A stretch of 57,539 nucleotides of DNA from Alphaproteobacteria bacterium (GTDB lineage: Bacteria; Pseudomonadota; Alphaproteobacteria; Micropepsales; Micropepsaceae): contig JADZAI010000066.1 in assembly GCA_020852655.1 (NCBI GenBank), positions 1 to 57,539 on the forward strand, in the 5' to 3' direction. Both the position numbers and the translations under genes were made by a program. The notes beneath the pieces are model-generated. The model was not told where the DNA came from. It did no database searches and worked only from the letters and a program-made list of their open reading frames with translations. The number at the start of each line of letters is the position of its first letter. Positions within the stretch are counted from its first letter, which is position 1. Below, one piece after another: positions 26,315-34,394 of the stretch.

Positions 26315-26398
26315 TCCGTCGCGCCGTCACGTTGCTCCGGCCGGCAGCGGCGTCTATTGCTGCGCCCGTCACAGAACAGAGGGATTGGGGCCAGGGGC

Positions 26399-27598
26399 AT
26401 GACCAAGGTGCTTGACGGGATTCGCGTGCTGGATTTCGGCCGCTACATCGCCGGCCCCTATTGCGGCGCGCTGCTCGCCGATCTCGGCGCCGACGTGATC
26501 CGCATCGAGAAGCGCGACGGCAGCGAGGACCGCTGGATGACGCCGATCATGCCGGGCGCCAAGACGACCGAGCGCGAAGGCGCGATGTTCATGCAGATGA
26601 ACCGCAACAAGCGCGGCATGACGCTCGACCCGATGAAGCCGGAGGGCCGCGCCATCGCCCGGCGGATGATCGAGAAGGCCGACGTGGTGATCGCCAACCT
26701 GCCGCCCGAGACGCTGGCGGCGATGGGCCTCGACTACCCGACGCTCTCGGCCATCAACCCGCGCATCGTCCTCGCCACGGTCTCCGCCTTCGGGCACGGC
26801 GGCCCCTATTCCAACCGCGTCGGCTTCGACGGCGTCGCGCAGACCATGTCCGGCATGGCCTATATGACGGGGACGCCGGACCAGCCGATGCGCGCCGCCG
26901 CCCCCTGGGTCGATTTCTCGACCGCCATCTCCTCGGCCTTCGGCACGCTCGCCGCGCTCATGGCGCGCCAGCAGACCGGGCGTGGCCAGGTGGTCGAGGG
27001 CGCGCTCCTCGCCACCGCGATCACCGTCATGAACGCCCAGTTGATCGAGCAGTCGGCGCTGGGCATCAACCGCGTCGCCACACTGAATCGCGGCCAGACC
27101 GCGGCGCCCTCCGATCTCTTCCGCTGCCGCGACGGCTGGATCATCTGCCTCGTCAACGGCAACCCGCTCTACAAGCGCTGGGCCCGGCTCATGGGCGAGC
27201 CGCACTGGCTGGAAGACCCGCGCTTCGCCACCGACGAATTGCGCGGCGACCACGGCGAGCTGATCTCCGAACGCATGTCGGCCTGGACCGCGACGCGCAC
27301 CGTCGCCGAGACCCTCGCCGAACTGGAGAAGGCGCGCGTCCCCGCGAGCCCCGTCTATTCGCTCCAGCAGACGCTCGACGACGTCCATGTGCAGGCGATG
27401 GGCTTCATGCAGCCGCTCGCCTATCCAGGGCTCGCCAGGCCCGTCCCGGTTGCCCGCATGCCGGTGAAGCTCAGCGAGACGCCCGGCACGATCGAACATC
27501 GCGCCCCGGTCCTCGGCGAGCATACCGACGCGATCATGGCCGAGCTCGGCTATTCCGCCGGCGAGATTGCCGCCTTCCGCGAGAGCGGCGTGATCTGA
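26399..27598 (+). CDS. CaiB/BaiF-type (class III) CoA-transferase
   Basis: 399-aa enzyme that moves CoA between acyl groups. The N-terminal block VLDGIRVLDFGRYIAGPYC and ADVIRIEKRDG are standard for class III, and the probable catalytic Asp is Asp172 in PWVDFSTAIS. The C-terminal part includes PVYSLQQTLDDVHVQAMGF. Typical substrates are oxalate, carnitine, bile acids or 2-methylacyl-CoA; which one applies here is unknown. The ATG at 26399 has AGGGG upstream. The 3' end overlaps the convergent membrane-protein gene by 49 bp. Confidence 0.9.
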   Translation: MTKVLDGIRVLDFGRYIAGPYCGALLADLGADVIRIEKRDGSEDRWMTPIMPGAKTTEREGAMFMQMNRNKRGMTLDPMKPEGRAIARRMIEKADVVIANLPPETLAAMGLDYPTLSAINPRIVLATVSAFGHGGPYSNRVGFDGVAQTMSGMAYMTGTPDQPMRAAAPWVDFSTAISSAFGTLAALMARQQTGRGQVVEGALLATAITVMNAQLIEQSALGINRVATLNRGQTAAPSDLFRCRDGWIICLVNGNPLYKRWARLMGEPHWLEDPRFATDELRGDHGELISERMSAWTATRTVAETLAELEKARVPASPVYSLQQTLDDVHVQAMGFMQPLAYPGLARPVPVARMPVKLSETPGTIEHRAPVLGEHTDAIMAELGYSAGEIAAFRESGVI

Positions 27599-28836
27599 GC
27601 GGCAAGGACGAGGCTCGCCAGCCCCAGCCCGATCGCCAGCGGCACCAGCCGGAAGGTGAGCGCGGTGTGGGCCAGCGTATGGCCCGCCAGCGCCTCGACG
27701 CCTGCGAAGCCCAGCAGCGCAGGGATCAGCAGCAGCGCGAATGTCGCACCGGCGCTTGCCCGCCATCCCGCGTGCCGCACGGCGAGCCAGGCGATACCGG
27801 CGAGCACGACGGCCAGTCCGCCCTTCCACCAGGCATCGAAGGTGGCCGCGACGATCGCCGCGCTCGCCCGGCCGGGCAGCCAGCCGCCGCCCTGCGGCCC
27901 CCAGCGCTCGGCGTCGCCGGCGCTGAAGAGATAGACCTCCCCGCCGCCCGCTGCATAGCCGAGCGCCAGCCCCCATTTCAGCGCCCAGAACGCCCCGTAG
28001 CCTGCGATCACCGCCCCGAAGACCAGGGCGATGTCGAACGGCCGCACGGCGGCGCCCCGCTTCAGGCGGACGGCTGCGAAAATCCAGGCGCAGAGGGCCG
28101 CCAGCACATCGGGATTGCAGAAGAAGTCGAAGAAATTATAGGCGGCGCCGGCCAGCCCGGCGGCCACCAGCACGCCGGCATTCCCGCGCCCCGCCCCGCC
28201 CTGCGCGAAGGCCGCCGCCGCCCCCGCGAGCGCCGTCACCGAGACCGCCTGCATCGGCACGGCGCCGACCGCCACCGCATCGCCGAGCAGCGCGAATGTC
28301 CCGACCGCGAGCCCCGCGGCCACGACACCCACGCGGCGTGCAAGCGCGGCGAAGAGCAGCACCAGCCCCCCCGCCACCAGCCCCGCTGCAATCGCCTGAA
28401 GCGCCGCATAGCCGCCGAAGGACAGCACGGCGCGATGCAGCAGCAGCGATCCGTGCCAGTAGCGCGCATAGGTGAACCAGGTCACCGCGCCCTCGTCCGC
28501 AAAGGCGCGCAGCAGCTCGCGGCAGATCGTCGTGTCGGGCGGCGGCAGGATCGTCTCCGAACGGATCACCGAGGCCAGCGGCGCGGCTTCGTCCTCGCGC
28601 AGCAGCAGCGACAGGCCCGCGCATTCCGGAAAGAAGCCCTCGCGGAAGCCGCGCCGATACTGGTCGATCGCCGGAACACCGAGTTCCACGGGCGGCGCCG
28701 CGCGGATCGCCCGCCCGATCGTGGCGTGATCGGCCAGCGCCGTCGCCCCGGCAAGCAGGCCGAACGCCGCGGCGGCGAGCAAAGGCAGCACGAGCGCCAG
28801 GCGCCAGGCAGCGGACAGCAGGTCGCGGAATGTCAT
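27550..28836 (-). CDS. Multi-pass membrane protein, unknown function
   Basis: 428-aa protein with about ten hydrophobic helices. An N-terminal helix (ALVLPLLAAAAFGLLAGATA) is followed by an approximately 100-residue periplasmic loop, and the rest is densely membrane-spanning. No family signature is recognised; the layout is like membrane glycan or polyprenyl glycosyltransferases of GT-C type, but no catalytic motif is obvious. It ends inside the 3' end of the CoA-transferase gene. Confidence 0.7.
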   Translation of the reverse strand: MTFRDLLSAAWRLALVLPLLAAAAFGLLAGATALADHATIGRAIRAAPPVELGVPAIDQYRRGFREGFFPECAGLSLLLREDEAAPLASVIRSETILPPPDTTICRELLRAFADEGAVTWFTYARYWHGSLLLHRAVLSFGGYAALQAIAAGLVAGGLVLLFAALARRVGVVAAGLAVGTFALLGDAVAVGAVPMQAVSVTALAGAAAAFAQGGAGRGNAGVLVAAGLAGAAYNFFDFFCNPDVLAALCAWIFAAVRLKRGAAVRPFDIALVFGAVIAGYGAFWALKWGLALGYAAGGGEVYLFSAGDAERWGPQGGGWLPGRASAAIVAATFDAWWKGGLAVVLAGIAWLAVRHAGWRASAGATFALLLIPALLGFAGVEALAGHTLAHTALTFRLVPLAIGLGLASLVLAAQITPLSRKAAISPAE

Positions 28837-28875
28837 TGCGCGACCTTTACGGCGACGCGCGCCCCCTGCCTACCG

Positions 28876-30288
28876 TCAGGCGGCGGCCGTTTCGCCATGC
28901 GCCGCCACGGCGGCGGCGGCGCGGCGGCGGATGAGCTCCGCTTCTTCCTTGCCGAGGATCAGGCGCGACAGCTCGATCGCATGCGACACATAGGCCGTCG
29001 CCTGGGCCGTCGTTCCCTCGTCGGCGGTGCGCAGCTCGTCGAACATCTCTTCGGTGTAGTGCCGCAGCGTTTCGACGGTCTTTTCCTCGACCTCCGTGAG
29101 GAAGCCGGCGAAGGCGCCCGCCATCGCATGCGGCTTGGCGCCGCCGATGATGGTCGCCAGCACGATCGCGCGTTCGGCCTTTTGCGGGTCCAGCCGCTTG
29201 CTCATGTCGGGCGTGCGCCGGGCATGCAGGCTGAAGCTCGAGCGGCGCGACATCGGCAGCGTCGCGGTGATGTCGCGCACTGCACGCCCCAGCAGCCGCT
29301 CCATCTGTTCCGACATCGCGCTGCGCGCCGCCATCAGCCGCTTGCCCCAGGCGCCGTCGCGCTTGATGCCGAGTTCGCGCACGATACCGGTGGAGATCTG
29401 CGCGAAGCTCTCGACCGCCTCCAGCACCTCGGCGGCGACGGTCTGGTCCACCCGCATCGCCGCCAGCCGGGCCACGCAATCCTCGATGTCGCTCAGCAGC
29501 AATTCGCCGACATGGCCGGCGTCGGTCCGGCTGACCAATATGTCGTCGAGCCGGCGCGACAGGGCGCCGGCGAGGCGCATGATCTCCCAGGGCCGCTGGA
29601 GCCGTCCGAGCACGAAGAACGCGACATAGGGCGCGCAGTCCGGCTTCTGCTCGATCACCTGCTCCCAATAGCCGCGGATCGTCCAGATATCCTCTTCCTC
29701 GAGCGAGCCGATGGGGCGCGGCAGGCGCGCCTGGAGATCGCGGATTTCCTCGCCGATCTGCATCATGCGCGCCATGTCGTGGGCATCGGCGGCGACGTCG
29801 CGCCCGATCATCCGGGCGAGGCCGGCGTCTGAGGCCGCGTCCGGCATCGCCGCCAGGATGACGGGGGCGGCCAGCGCATGGAATGCGTCAATCTCTGCCC
29901 CGGCGAAGTCTGGCCCGGATTTCAGCATCTTGGCGCTGATCGCATCCAGCGCCCGCGCGCCGGCATCGCCGAGTTCGCGCACCAGCCACGCCCAGACCGG
30001 CGTGATGCTGCTGCGCGCGATGCGGCCGCGCTGTTTGCGGCTGCGCCGGTCGACCAGCAAATCCTCAAAGCAACCGCACACGATCCGCTGGGCCGTCGGC
30101 ATGCGCGTCGCAAAATCGCTGGCGCGGCGCAAATGGGGCCGCAAGGCGCTGAGGATCGTCGCGTGCGGCAGCGCGCCGCCGCGCAGGCGATCGAGTTCGA
30201 CGGCCTGCGCCAGCCGCACCGCCGTCGCCGGTGTGACCGTCTTCAGGAACTCGTCCAGCTTTCCGATCCTCAGGGCATCGATCGGCAA
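28876..30288 (-). CDS. Helical protein of unknown function
   Basis: 470-aa soluble, mostly alpha-helical, Arg/Ala-rich protein without signal peptide or membrane helix. No family is recognised. The start is a TTG at 30288 with GCGAGG 8 bp upstream. It sits 88 bp from the end of the PhoQ-like kinase gene on the same strand but is not obviously part of that operon. Confidence 0.7.
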   Translation of the reverse strand: MPIDALRIGKLDEFLKTVTPATAVRLAQAVELDRLRGGALPHATILSALRPHLRRASDFATRMPTAQRIVCGCFEDLLVDRRSRKQRGRIARSSITPVWAWLVRELGDAGARALDAISAKMLKSGPDFAGAEIDAFHALAAPVILAAMPDAASDAGLARMIGRDVAADAHDMARMMQIGEEIRDLQARLPRPIGSLEEEDIWTIRGYWEQVIEQKPDCAPYVAFFVLGRLQRPWEIMRLAGALSRRLDDILVSRTDAGHVGELLLSDIEDCVARLAAMRVDQTVAAEVLEAVESFAQISTGIVRELGIKRDGAWGKRLMAARSAMSEQMERLLGRAVRDITATLPMSRRSSFSLHARRTPDMSKRLDPQKAERAIVLATIIGGAKPHAMAGAFAGFLTEVEEKTVETLRHYTEEMFDELRTADEGTTAQATAYVSHAIELSRLILGKEEAELIRRRAAAAVAAHGETAAA

Positions 30289-30376
30289 TACACGAGCCTC
30301 GCTTCAGTCAGGGGCAGACAGGGGAGTCGACACCCCAACCTCGAAGCAAACATGCGACCCGTCAGTTAAGGAATGC

Positions 30377-31753
30377 TCAAGCAAGAGGGAGGTCGAGTCG
30401 CGCCGACAATCCACCAAGGGTTGCAGAGCGCGAAAGGCTGAGCGCGCCGCCATAGAGATCGGCGATGTCGCGCACGATGCCGAGCCCCAGGCCCGAGCCC
30501 GGCACCTTCTCGTCCAGCCGCTCGCGCTTCTCCAGCACGCGCGGGATTTCCGCTTCCGTAAGGCCCGGCCCGTCGTCCTCCACCACGAGGGTCAGCCGCC
30601 CGTCGACCGCTGCCGCCGTCGCCCGCACCTCGGTCGCCGCCCATTTGCCGGGATTGTCCATCAGGTTCCCGGCCATCTCCTCCAGGTCCTGGCGCTCGCC
30701 GCGGAAGGCGAGCCCCTCCGGCGCTTCGGCGAGATACTCGACGCCCTTGTTGCCGTAGACCTTGTCCAGCGTGCGGGCGAGATCGGCCAGCACCGGCGCC
30801 ACGTCGGTGCGCACGCCGATCAGATCGGCCGAGGCGGCGGCGCGCGCCCGGGTCAGATAGTGGTCGACCTGCCGCCGCATCACCGCGGCCTGCTTCATCA
30901 CCGTGTCGGCCAGCGGCGTGCGCAGCTGCGCGGCCTCGTTGGTCAGCACGCTCAGCGGCGTCTTCAGGCCATGCGCCAGGTTGCCGACATGGGTGCGGGC
31001 CCGCGTGACGACTTCGGCATTGTGGGTCAGCAGCGCGTTCAGTTCCTCGACCAGCGGCACGATCTCCGCCGGGAACGTGCCTTCCAGCCGCTGCGCCTTG
31101 CCGGCCCGGATCGCCGTGAGGCGCGACTTCACGACGCGCAGCGGGCTGAGGCCGACGCGCACCTGGATCAGCGTCGCGATGGTCAGGAACACGCCGAGCG
31201 CGCCGAGCGACCACAGCAGGGTCGTGTCGAAGCGCGCCGCCTCGGCCTGCGAGTTCGAGCGGTCGGCCGCTACCGCGAACTGGTAGATCTTCGGCTTCGC
31301 CGCCTCGCCCCGCGTCAGCGCCCCGACATCGGGGAAGCTGATGCGGCGCACCACATAGCGGAGCTGCTGATCCTCCGGACCCGTCGTATAGCCGCGCACC
31401 ACGCCGCCCTCGGCCTCGGCCTGCGGCAGGTTCAGCCCCTTGTCCCAGAGCGAGCGCGAGGTCAGCGCGTCGTCGCGCCCGCCCTGGCCCGTCACTTGCC
31501 AGTACCAGCCCGAGAAGGCGGTGTCGTAGCGCTGGTCCGGGCTCAGATTCATCATCGCCAGCGTGCCGTTGTCGGCCGGTTCGGCGGCGGCGATCAGATT
31601 CTCCATGTCGGCGAGCAGGCGCTCGTCGAGCTGGCGCTCCAGCGACGCGCGGAACACGTTCGAGAGCAGCCAGCCGCCCGCGACGAGGCCGAGGAGGCTC
31701 ACCACCGCCGCGGCGGCGAAGAGCCGGAAGGCGACGGAGTTAAGGCGCAGCAT
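30377..31753 (-). CDS. PhoQ-like sensor histidine kinase
   Basis: 458-aa membrane kinase. Two membrane helices (about 8-33 and 179-198) bracket a periplasmic domain of about 145 residues. The phospho-acceptor box THVGNLAHGLKTPLS gives His261. The N box reads NLMDNPGKWA, with Pro where PhoQ-type kinases usually have Ala. The catalytic G box is GSGLGLGIV. It overlaps the regulator gene by 14 bp, as PhoPQ pairs do. The nearby PepSY protein suggests it senses an envelope or metal/acid signal, an inference only. Confidence 0.92.
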   Translation of the reverse strand: MLRLNSVAFRLFAAAAVVSLLGLVAGGWLLSNVFRASLERQLDERLLADMENLIAAAEPADNGTLAMMNLSPDQRYDTAFSGWYWQVTGQGGRDDALTSRSLWDKGLNLPQAEAEGGVVRGYTTGPEDQQLRYVVRRISFPDVGALTRGEAAKPKIYQFAVAADRSNSQAEAARFDTTLLWSLGALGVFLTIATLIQVRVGLSPLRVVKSRLTAIRAGKAQRLEGTFPAEIVPLVEELNALLTHNAEVVTRARTHVGNLAHGLKTPLSVLTNEAAQLRTPLADTVMKQAAVMRRQVDHYLTRARAAASADLIGVRTDVAPVLADLARTLDKVYGNKGVEYLAEAPEGLAFRGERQDLEEMAGNLMDNPGKWAATEVRATAAAVDGRLTLVVEDDGPGLTEAEIPRVLEKRERLDEKVPGSGLGLGIVRDIADLYGGALSLSRSATLGGLSARLDLPLA

Positions 31754-32426
31754 CGTCCGCGTGATCGCCCGGCGGGCTCAGGCGGTAGCCGAGGCCCCGC
31801 ATCGTCTCGATCACGTTGACGCCCAGCTTCTTGCGGATGCGCCCGACGAAGACCTCGATGGTGTTGGAGTCGCGGTCGAAGTCCTGGTCGTAGAGATGCT
31901 CGACCAGTTCGGTGCGCGAGACGACCTTGCCCTGGTGATGCATCAGATAGGCGAGCAGGCGGTATTCCAGCGAGGTCAGCTTCACCACCGCGCCGTTGAC
32001 CGTCACCTTCGCGGCGCGGGTGTCGATGCGCACCGGGCCGCATTCGAGTTCGCTCGAAGCATGCCCCGCCGCGCGGCGCAGCAGCGCCCGGATGCGGGCC
32101 AGCACTTCCTCGGTATAGAACGGCTTCGTCACATAGTCGTCGGCGCCGGCATCGAAGCCGGCGACCTTGTCGCTCCAGCGGTCGCGCGCGGTGAGGATCA
32201 GCACCGGCATCGACTTGCCGGACTTGCGCCATTTCTGGAGGACGCTCACGCCTTCCATTTTGGGGAGGCCGAGATCCAGGATCACCGCGTCATAGGGCTC
32301 GGTCTCGCCCAGGAAGTGGCCTTCCTCACCGTCCCGCGCCGAATCGACGACATAGCCGCCTTCCTTCAGCGCATTGACCAGCAATCGGTTGAGATCGGGA
32401 TCGTCCTCGACAACGAGCAGCCGCAT
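31740..32426 (-). CDS. PhoP-like OmpR-family response regulator
   Basis: 228-aa regulator with the receiver acidic pair at residues 8-9, phospho-Asp51 (YDAVILDLGLPKMEG), Lys in TKPF and a C-terminal OmpR winged helix (TSLEYRLLAYLMHHQGKVVSR). It starts 6 bp after the PepSY stop. The three neighbouring promoters carry two TTC-type hexamers 11 bp apart, upstream of the -10 by 11 bp. PhoP-class regulators bind boxes of this layout, so this protein is the natural candidate to read them. Confidence 0.93.
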   Translation of the reverse strand: MRLLVVEDDPDLNRLLVNALKEGGYVVDSARDGEEGHFLGETEPYDAVILDLGLPKMEGVSVLQKWRKSGKSMPVLILTARDRWSDKVAGFDAGADDYVTKPFYTEEVLARIRALLRRAAGHASSELECGPVRIDTRAAKVTVNGAVVKLTSLEYRLLAYLMHHQGKVVSRTELVEHLYDQDFDRDSNTIEVFVGRIRKKLGVNVIETMRGLGYRLSPPGDHADDAAP

Positions 32427-32431
32427 CGTGC

Positions 32432-32875
32432 TCAGCCTCCATCCACCGAAAGGATCGCGCCGCTCTCGGCGTCGGCGATGATGTAGAGCACCGCGCCGTC
32501 ATCCGTCAGCCACTTGATCCGATAGACATAGCCCCCGCCGCCGGGCGACGGCCCGCTGACGCTGAGCTGGTGTCCCGAATAACGCCGCTCGATCTGGCGC
32601 AGCACGGTTTCCAGCGGCACGAAATCGCGCCGGTCTTCCTGCGCGTCGTCATTGCCGCGGCCGCGGTTGCGGCGGTCGTTGTAGGACCGGTCGTCGTCGC
32701 GGCGATCCTCCAACCCACGACCGTTGCCGCGGCCGCGGCCCTGCCCGCGCTCCTCGTCCTGGCCGTTCTCGTCCTGGTAGCCGTAGCCGTGCCCCCGGTC
32801 GCCCGGGCGCGCGTCGGCCGTCACCGGCAGGGCCAGCGCGAAGGCGGTCAGCAGGAGGGCGGCATAACGGCGCAT
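32432..32875 (-). CDS. PepSY-domain secreted protein
   Basis: 147-aa exported protein. The signal peptide is LLLTAFALALPVTADA. The middle is low-complexity and rich in Arg, Asp, Asn and Gly (residues about 25-85). The C-terminal 60 residues are a PepSY domain (LETVLRQIERRYSGHQLSV, ending in IIADAESGAILSVDGG). It starts at ATG 32875; no ribosome-binding site is clear, and the -10 is so close that the message is probably leaderless. First gene of the PepSY-regulator-kinase operon; it may tune the kinase. Confidence 0.8.
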   Translation of the reverse strand: MRRYAALLLTAFALALPVTADARPGDRGHGYGYQDENGQDEERGQGRGRGNGRGLEDRRDDDRSYNDRRNRGRGNDDAQEDRRDFVPLETVLRQIERRYSGHQLSVSGPSPGGGGYVYRIKWLTDDGAVLYIIADAESGAILSVDGG

Positions 32876-32884
32876 CGTAGCGCT

Positions 32885-32918
32885 TCGATAGTTCAGCCGG
32901 TCTGAACCGGCAATGAAT
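32885..32918 (-). promoter_or_regulatory. PhoP-box-like promoter of the PepSY operon
   Basis: On the minus strand ATTCAT (32918-32913) and GTTCAG (32907-32902) are separated by 5 bp, then 11 bp lead to TATCGA (32890-32885) as -10. This is the same spacing as the two paralogue promoters. The -10 ends only 9 bp before the PepSY start codon. Confidence 0.6.
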
Positions 32919-32954
32919 GTTGCGAAAGCCGCCCGTCGCAACGCCGTGATGGCC

Positions 32955-33010
32955 ATGAATGCCGTCTGAATGGCCGGTTCGGGCGCCGTTCAGCCGGCGC
33001 CTCCTAGGGT
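32955..33010 (+). promoter_or_regulatory. PhoP-box-like promoter of the first secreted paralogue
   Basis: Four hexamers at exact 11-bp steps: ATGAAT (32955), CTGAAT (32966), GTTCGG (32977), GTTCAG (32988), each parted by 5 bp. The first two are in reverse orientation, the last two forward. The last is 11 bp before TAGGGT (33005-33010), a -10 candidate. Layout matches the PhoP box (two repeats, 11-12 bp before -10). Confidence 0.65.
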
Positions 33011-33069
33011 GCGCCTCATCGGGGACAGCAATCTCGCCGAACCGCAACGCCCCAGGAGGGGGTTCGATC

Positions 33070-33567
33070 ATGCGTAAACTGACGAAGTTCGCCGCGGCGG
33101 CCGCGCTGGCGCTCCCGCTCCTCGGCTTTGCCTCGACCTCGGCTGAGGCCGCCGACGTGTCGTTCGGCCTCACCGTCGTCTCGCCCGGCGCCGACTATGT
33201 CCGCTACCGCGGCGAGGGCTATCGCGGCGGCCACTACGGCCGCGACCGCTACATGCCGGCCCATGTCGTCCGCCGCGACCTCGAGCGCGCCTATCGCCGC
33301 GTCGACACCTTCGACCGCAGCGGCAGCCTCTATGTCGCCCGCGTCCAGGACTGGAACGGCCGCACGCTGCGCGTCGCGGTGAGCGCCTATGACGGCCGTG
33401 TCGTCGAGTCCGACTATATCCGCTGGAACGGCTATGAGTGGAAACGTGTCGAGCGCTGGAACGAGCGCCGCGCGGACTGGCGCGACCGTGACGACCGGCG
33501 CGACCGCGACGACCACCGCCGCGACGACGGCTGGCGCAACGGCGGCTACGACGACTATCGCGACTGA
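33070..33567 (+). CDS. Secreted PepSY-like protein with Arg/Asp-rich tail (paralogue 1)
   Basis: 165-aa exported protein with a signal peptide cleaved near SAEAADV. The middle (VVRRDLERAYRRVDTF to VAVSAYDGRVVESDY) has PepSY-like alpha-beta character, and the C-terminal 45 residues are rich in Arg and Asp. It is 45-50% alike in layout to the neighbour at 33822, showing tandem duplication. The start has AGGAGG upstream. Its promoter carries a PhoP-type box. Function unknown; likely a periplasmic binding or sensory partner of the adjacent kinase, by inference. Confidence 0.75.
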   Translation: MRKLTKFAAAAALALPLLGFASTSAEAADVSFGLTVVSPGADYVRYRGEGYRGGHYGRDRYMPAHVVRRDLERAYRRVDTFDRSGSLYVARVQDWNGRTLRVAVSAYDGRVVESDYIRWNGYEWKRVERWNERRADWRDRDDRRDRDDHRRDDGWRNGGYDDYRD

Positions 33568-33592
33568 TCCTGCCCCGTCCGGCGCATAGATC

Positions 33593-33627
33593 AGACGGGC
33601 GGAACAGCGATGTTCCGCCCGTCTTTC
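33593..33627 (+). terminator. Rho-independent terminator after paralogue 1
   Basis: AGACGGGCGGAACA (33593-33606) pairs perfectly with TGTTCCGCCCGTCT (33611-33624), with a GCGA loop, then TTTC. The 14-bp stem is 26 bp after the stop codon. Confidence 0.85.
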
Positions 33628-33704
33628 GTTGCGTGATCCGATCACGAAATACGCCGCTTCCGCAGGGAACCAAAATCGGAATGCAGGGGAAATGCGGTCT
33701 TCTG

Positions 33705-33760
33705 CTGAACCCTGCATGAACGCCGCCTTCGGGTGACGTTCAGGCAGCGAATCCTAGGCT
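33705..33760 (+). promoter_or_regulatory. PhoP-box-like promoter of the second secreted paralogue
   Basis: CTGAAC (33705), ATGAAC (33716), CTTCGG (33727) and GTTCAG (33738) lie at exact 11-bp steps with 5-bp gaps, as in the first paralogue promoter. TAGGCT (33755-33760) follows 11 bp later. The shared 3' part GTTCAG-N8-TCCTAGG is nearly identical between the two promoters. Confidence 0.65.
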
Positions 33761-33821
33761 GCTTTCACCGGAACGGCATTCTGTCCGATCGCGTTTTCCC
33801 CGGCGACCAAGGAGGTTCATC

Positions 33822-34307
33822 ATGCGCAAACTGGCAAAGATCGCGGCGGCGACGGCGCTCGCTCTGCCGCTCATGGGAATGACGGCCTCGGCGCAGGCCG
33901 CCGACATCACCTTCGGCGTCACCGCCGGCACGTACGACCCGGACTATGTCCGCTATGACGACGGCTATTACCGTTCGGGCTACCATGCCTACGGCGAACG
34001 CTATCGCGCGCTGCCGCCGCGTGTGGTGCGCAGCTATCTGCGCCAGTCCTATCGCGAGGTGTCGATGCTCGACCGCCGCGGCGACGTCTATGTGGCGCGC
34101 GCCGAAGACATGCGCGGGCGCGATCTCAGGATCACCGCGAGCGCTTACACCGGCCAGGTCATCGACGTGGACTATGTCTCCAACGGCGACCGCTGGGACG
34201 ACCGCCGCGACCGCAAGGTCGAGAAGCGGCTGAACTGGCTCGACGATCACGACGGCTATGACCGCGACGGCGACGGCCGAGACAAGGACCGCTTCTATTC
34301 GCGCTAG
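33822..34307 (+). CDS. Secreted PepSY-like protein (paralogue 2)
   Basis: 161-aa exported protein. The signal peptide (MRKLAKIAAATALALPLMG) and the following ADITFGV match the neighbour, so it is a tandem paralogue. The core VVRSYLRQSYREVSML to ASAYTGQVIDVDY is PepSY-like. The C-terminal part is rich in Asp, Arg and Gly (DDHDGYDRDGDGRDKDRF), a possible cation-binding tail. The ribosome-binding site is AAGGAGG. A strong terminator follows. Probably the same regulation as paralogue 1. Confidence 0.75.
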   Translation: MRKLAKIAAATALALPLMGMTASAQAADITFGVTAGTYDPDYVRYDDGYYRSGYHAYGERYRALPPRVVRSYLRQSYREVSMLDRRGDVYVARAEDMRGRDLRITASAYTGQVIDVDYVSNGDRWDDRRDRKVEKRLNWLDDHDGYDRDGDGRDKDRFYSR

Positions 34308-34349
34308 CGGATAGACCGGTTGCCGCCGGTCCCAGCCTCGGCGGCACCA

Positions 34350-34388
34350 GACGGGCGGAGGCGCCGCAAGGGCCTCCGCCCGTCGCTT
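34350..34388 (+). terminator. Rho-independent terminator after paralogue 2
   Basis: GACGGGCGGAGGC (34350-34362) pairs perfectly with GCCTCCGCCCGTC (34372-34384), followed by GCTTTA. The stem is directly 3' of the acyl-CoA dehydrogenase stop on the other strand, so it may act both ways. Confidence 0.8.
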
Positions 34389-34394
34389 TATGCT

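Noticed and set aside
26461..29832. About 1120-codon plus-strand frame
   Set aside because: Opposes or shadows the CoA-transferase, membrane and helical genes, with low-complexity Arg/His-rich product.
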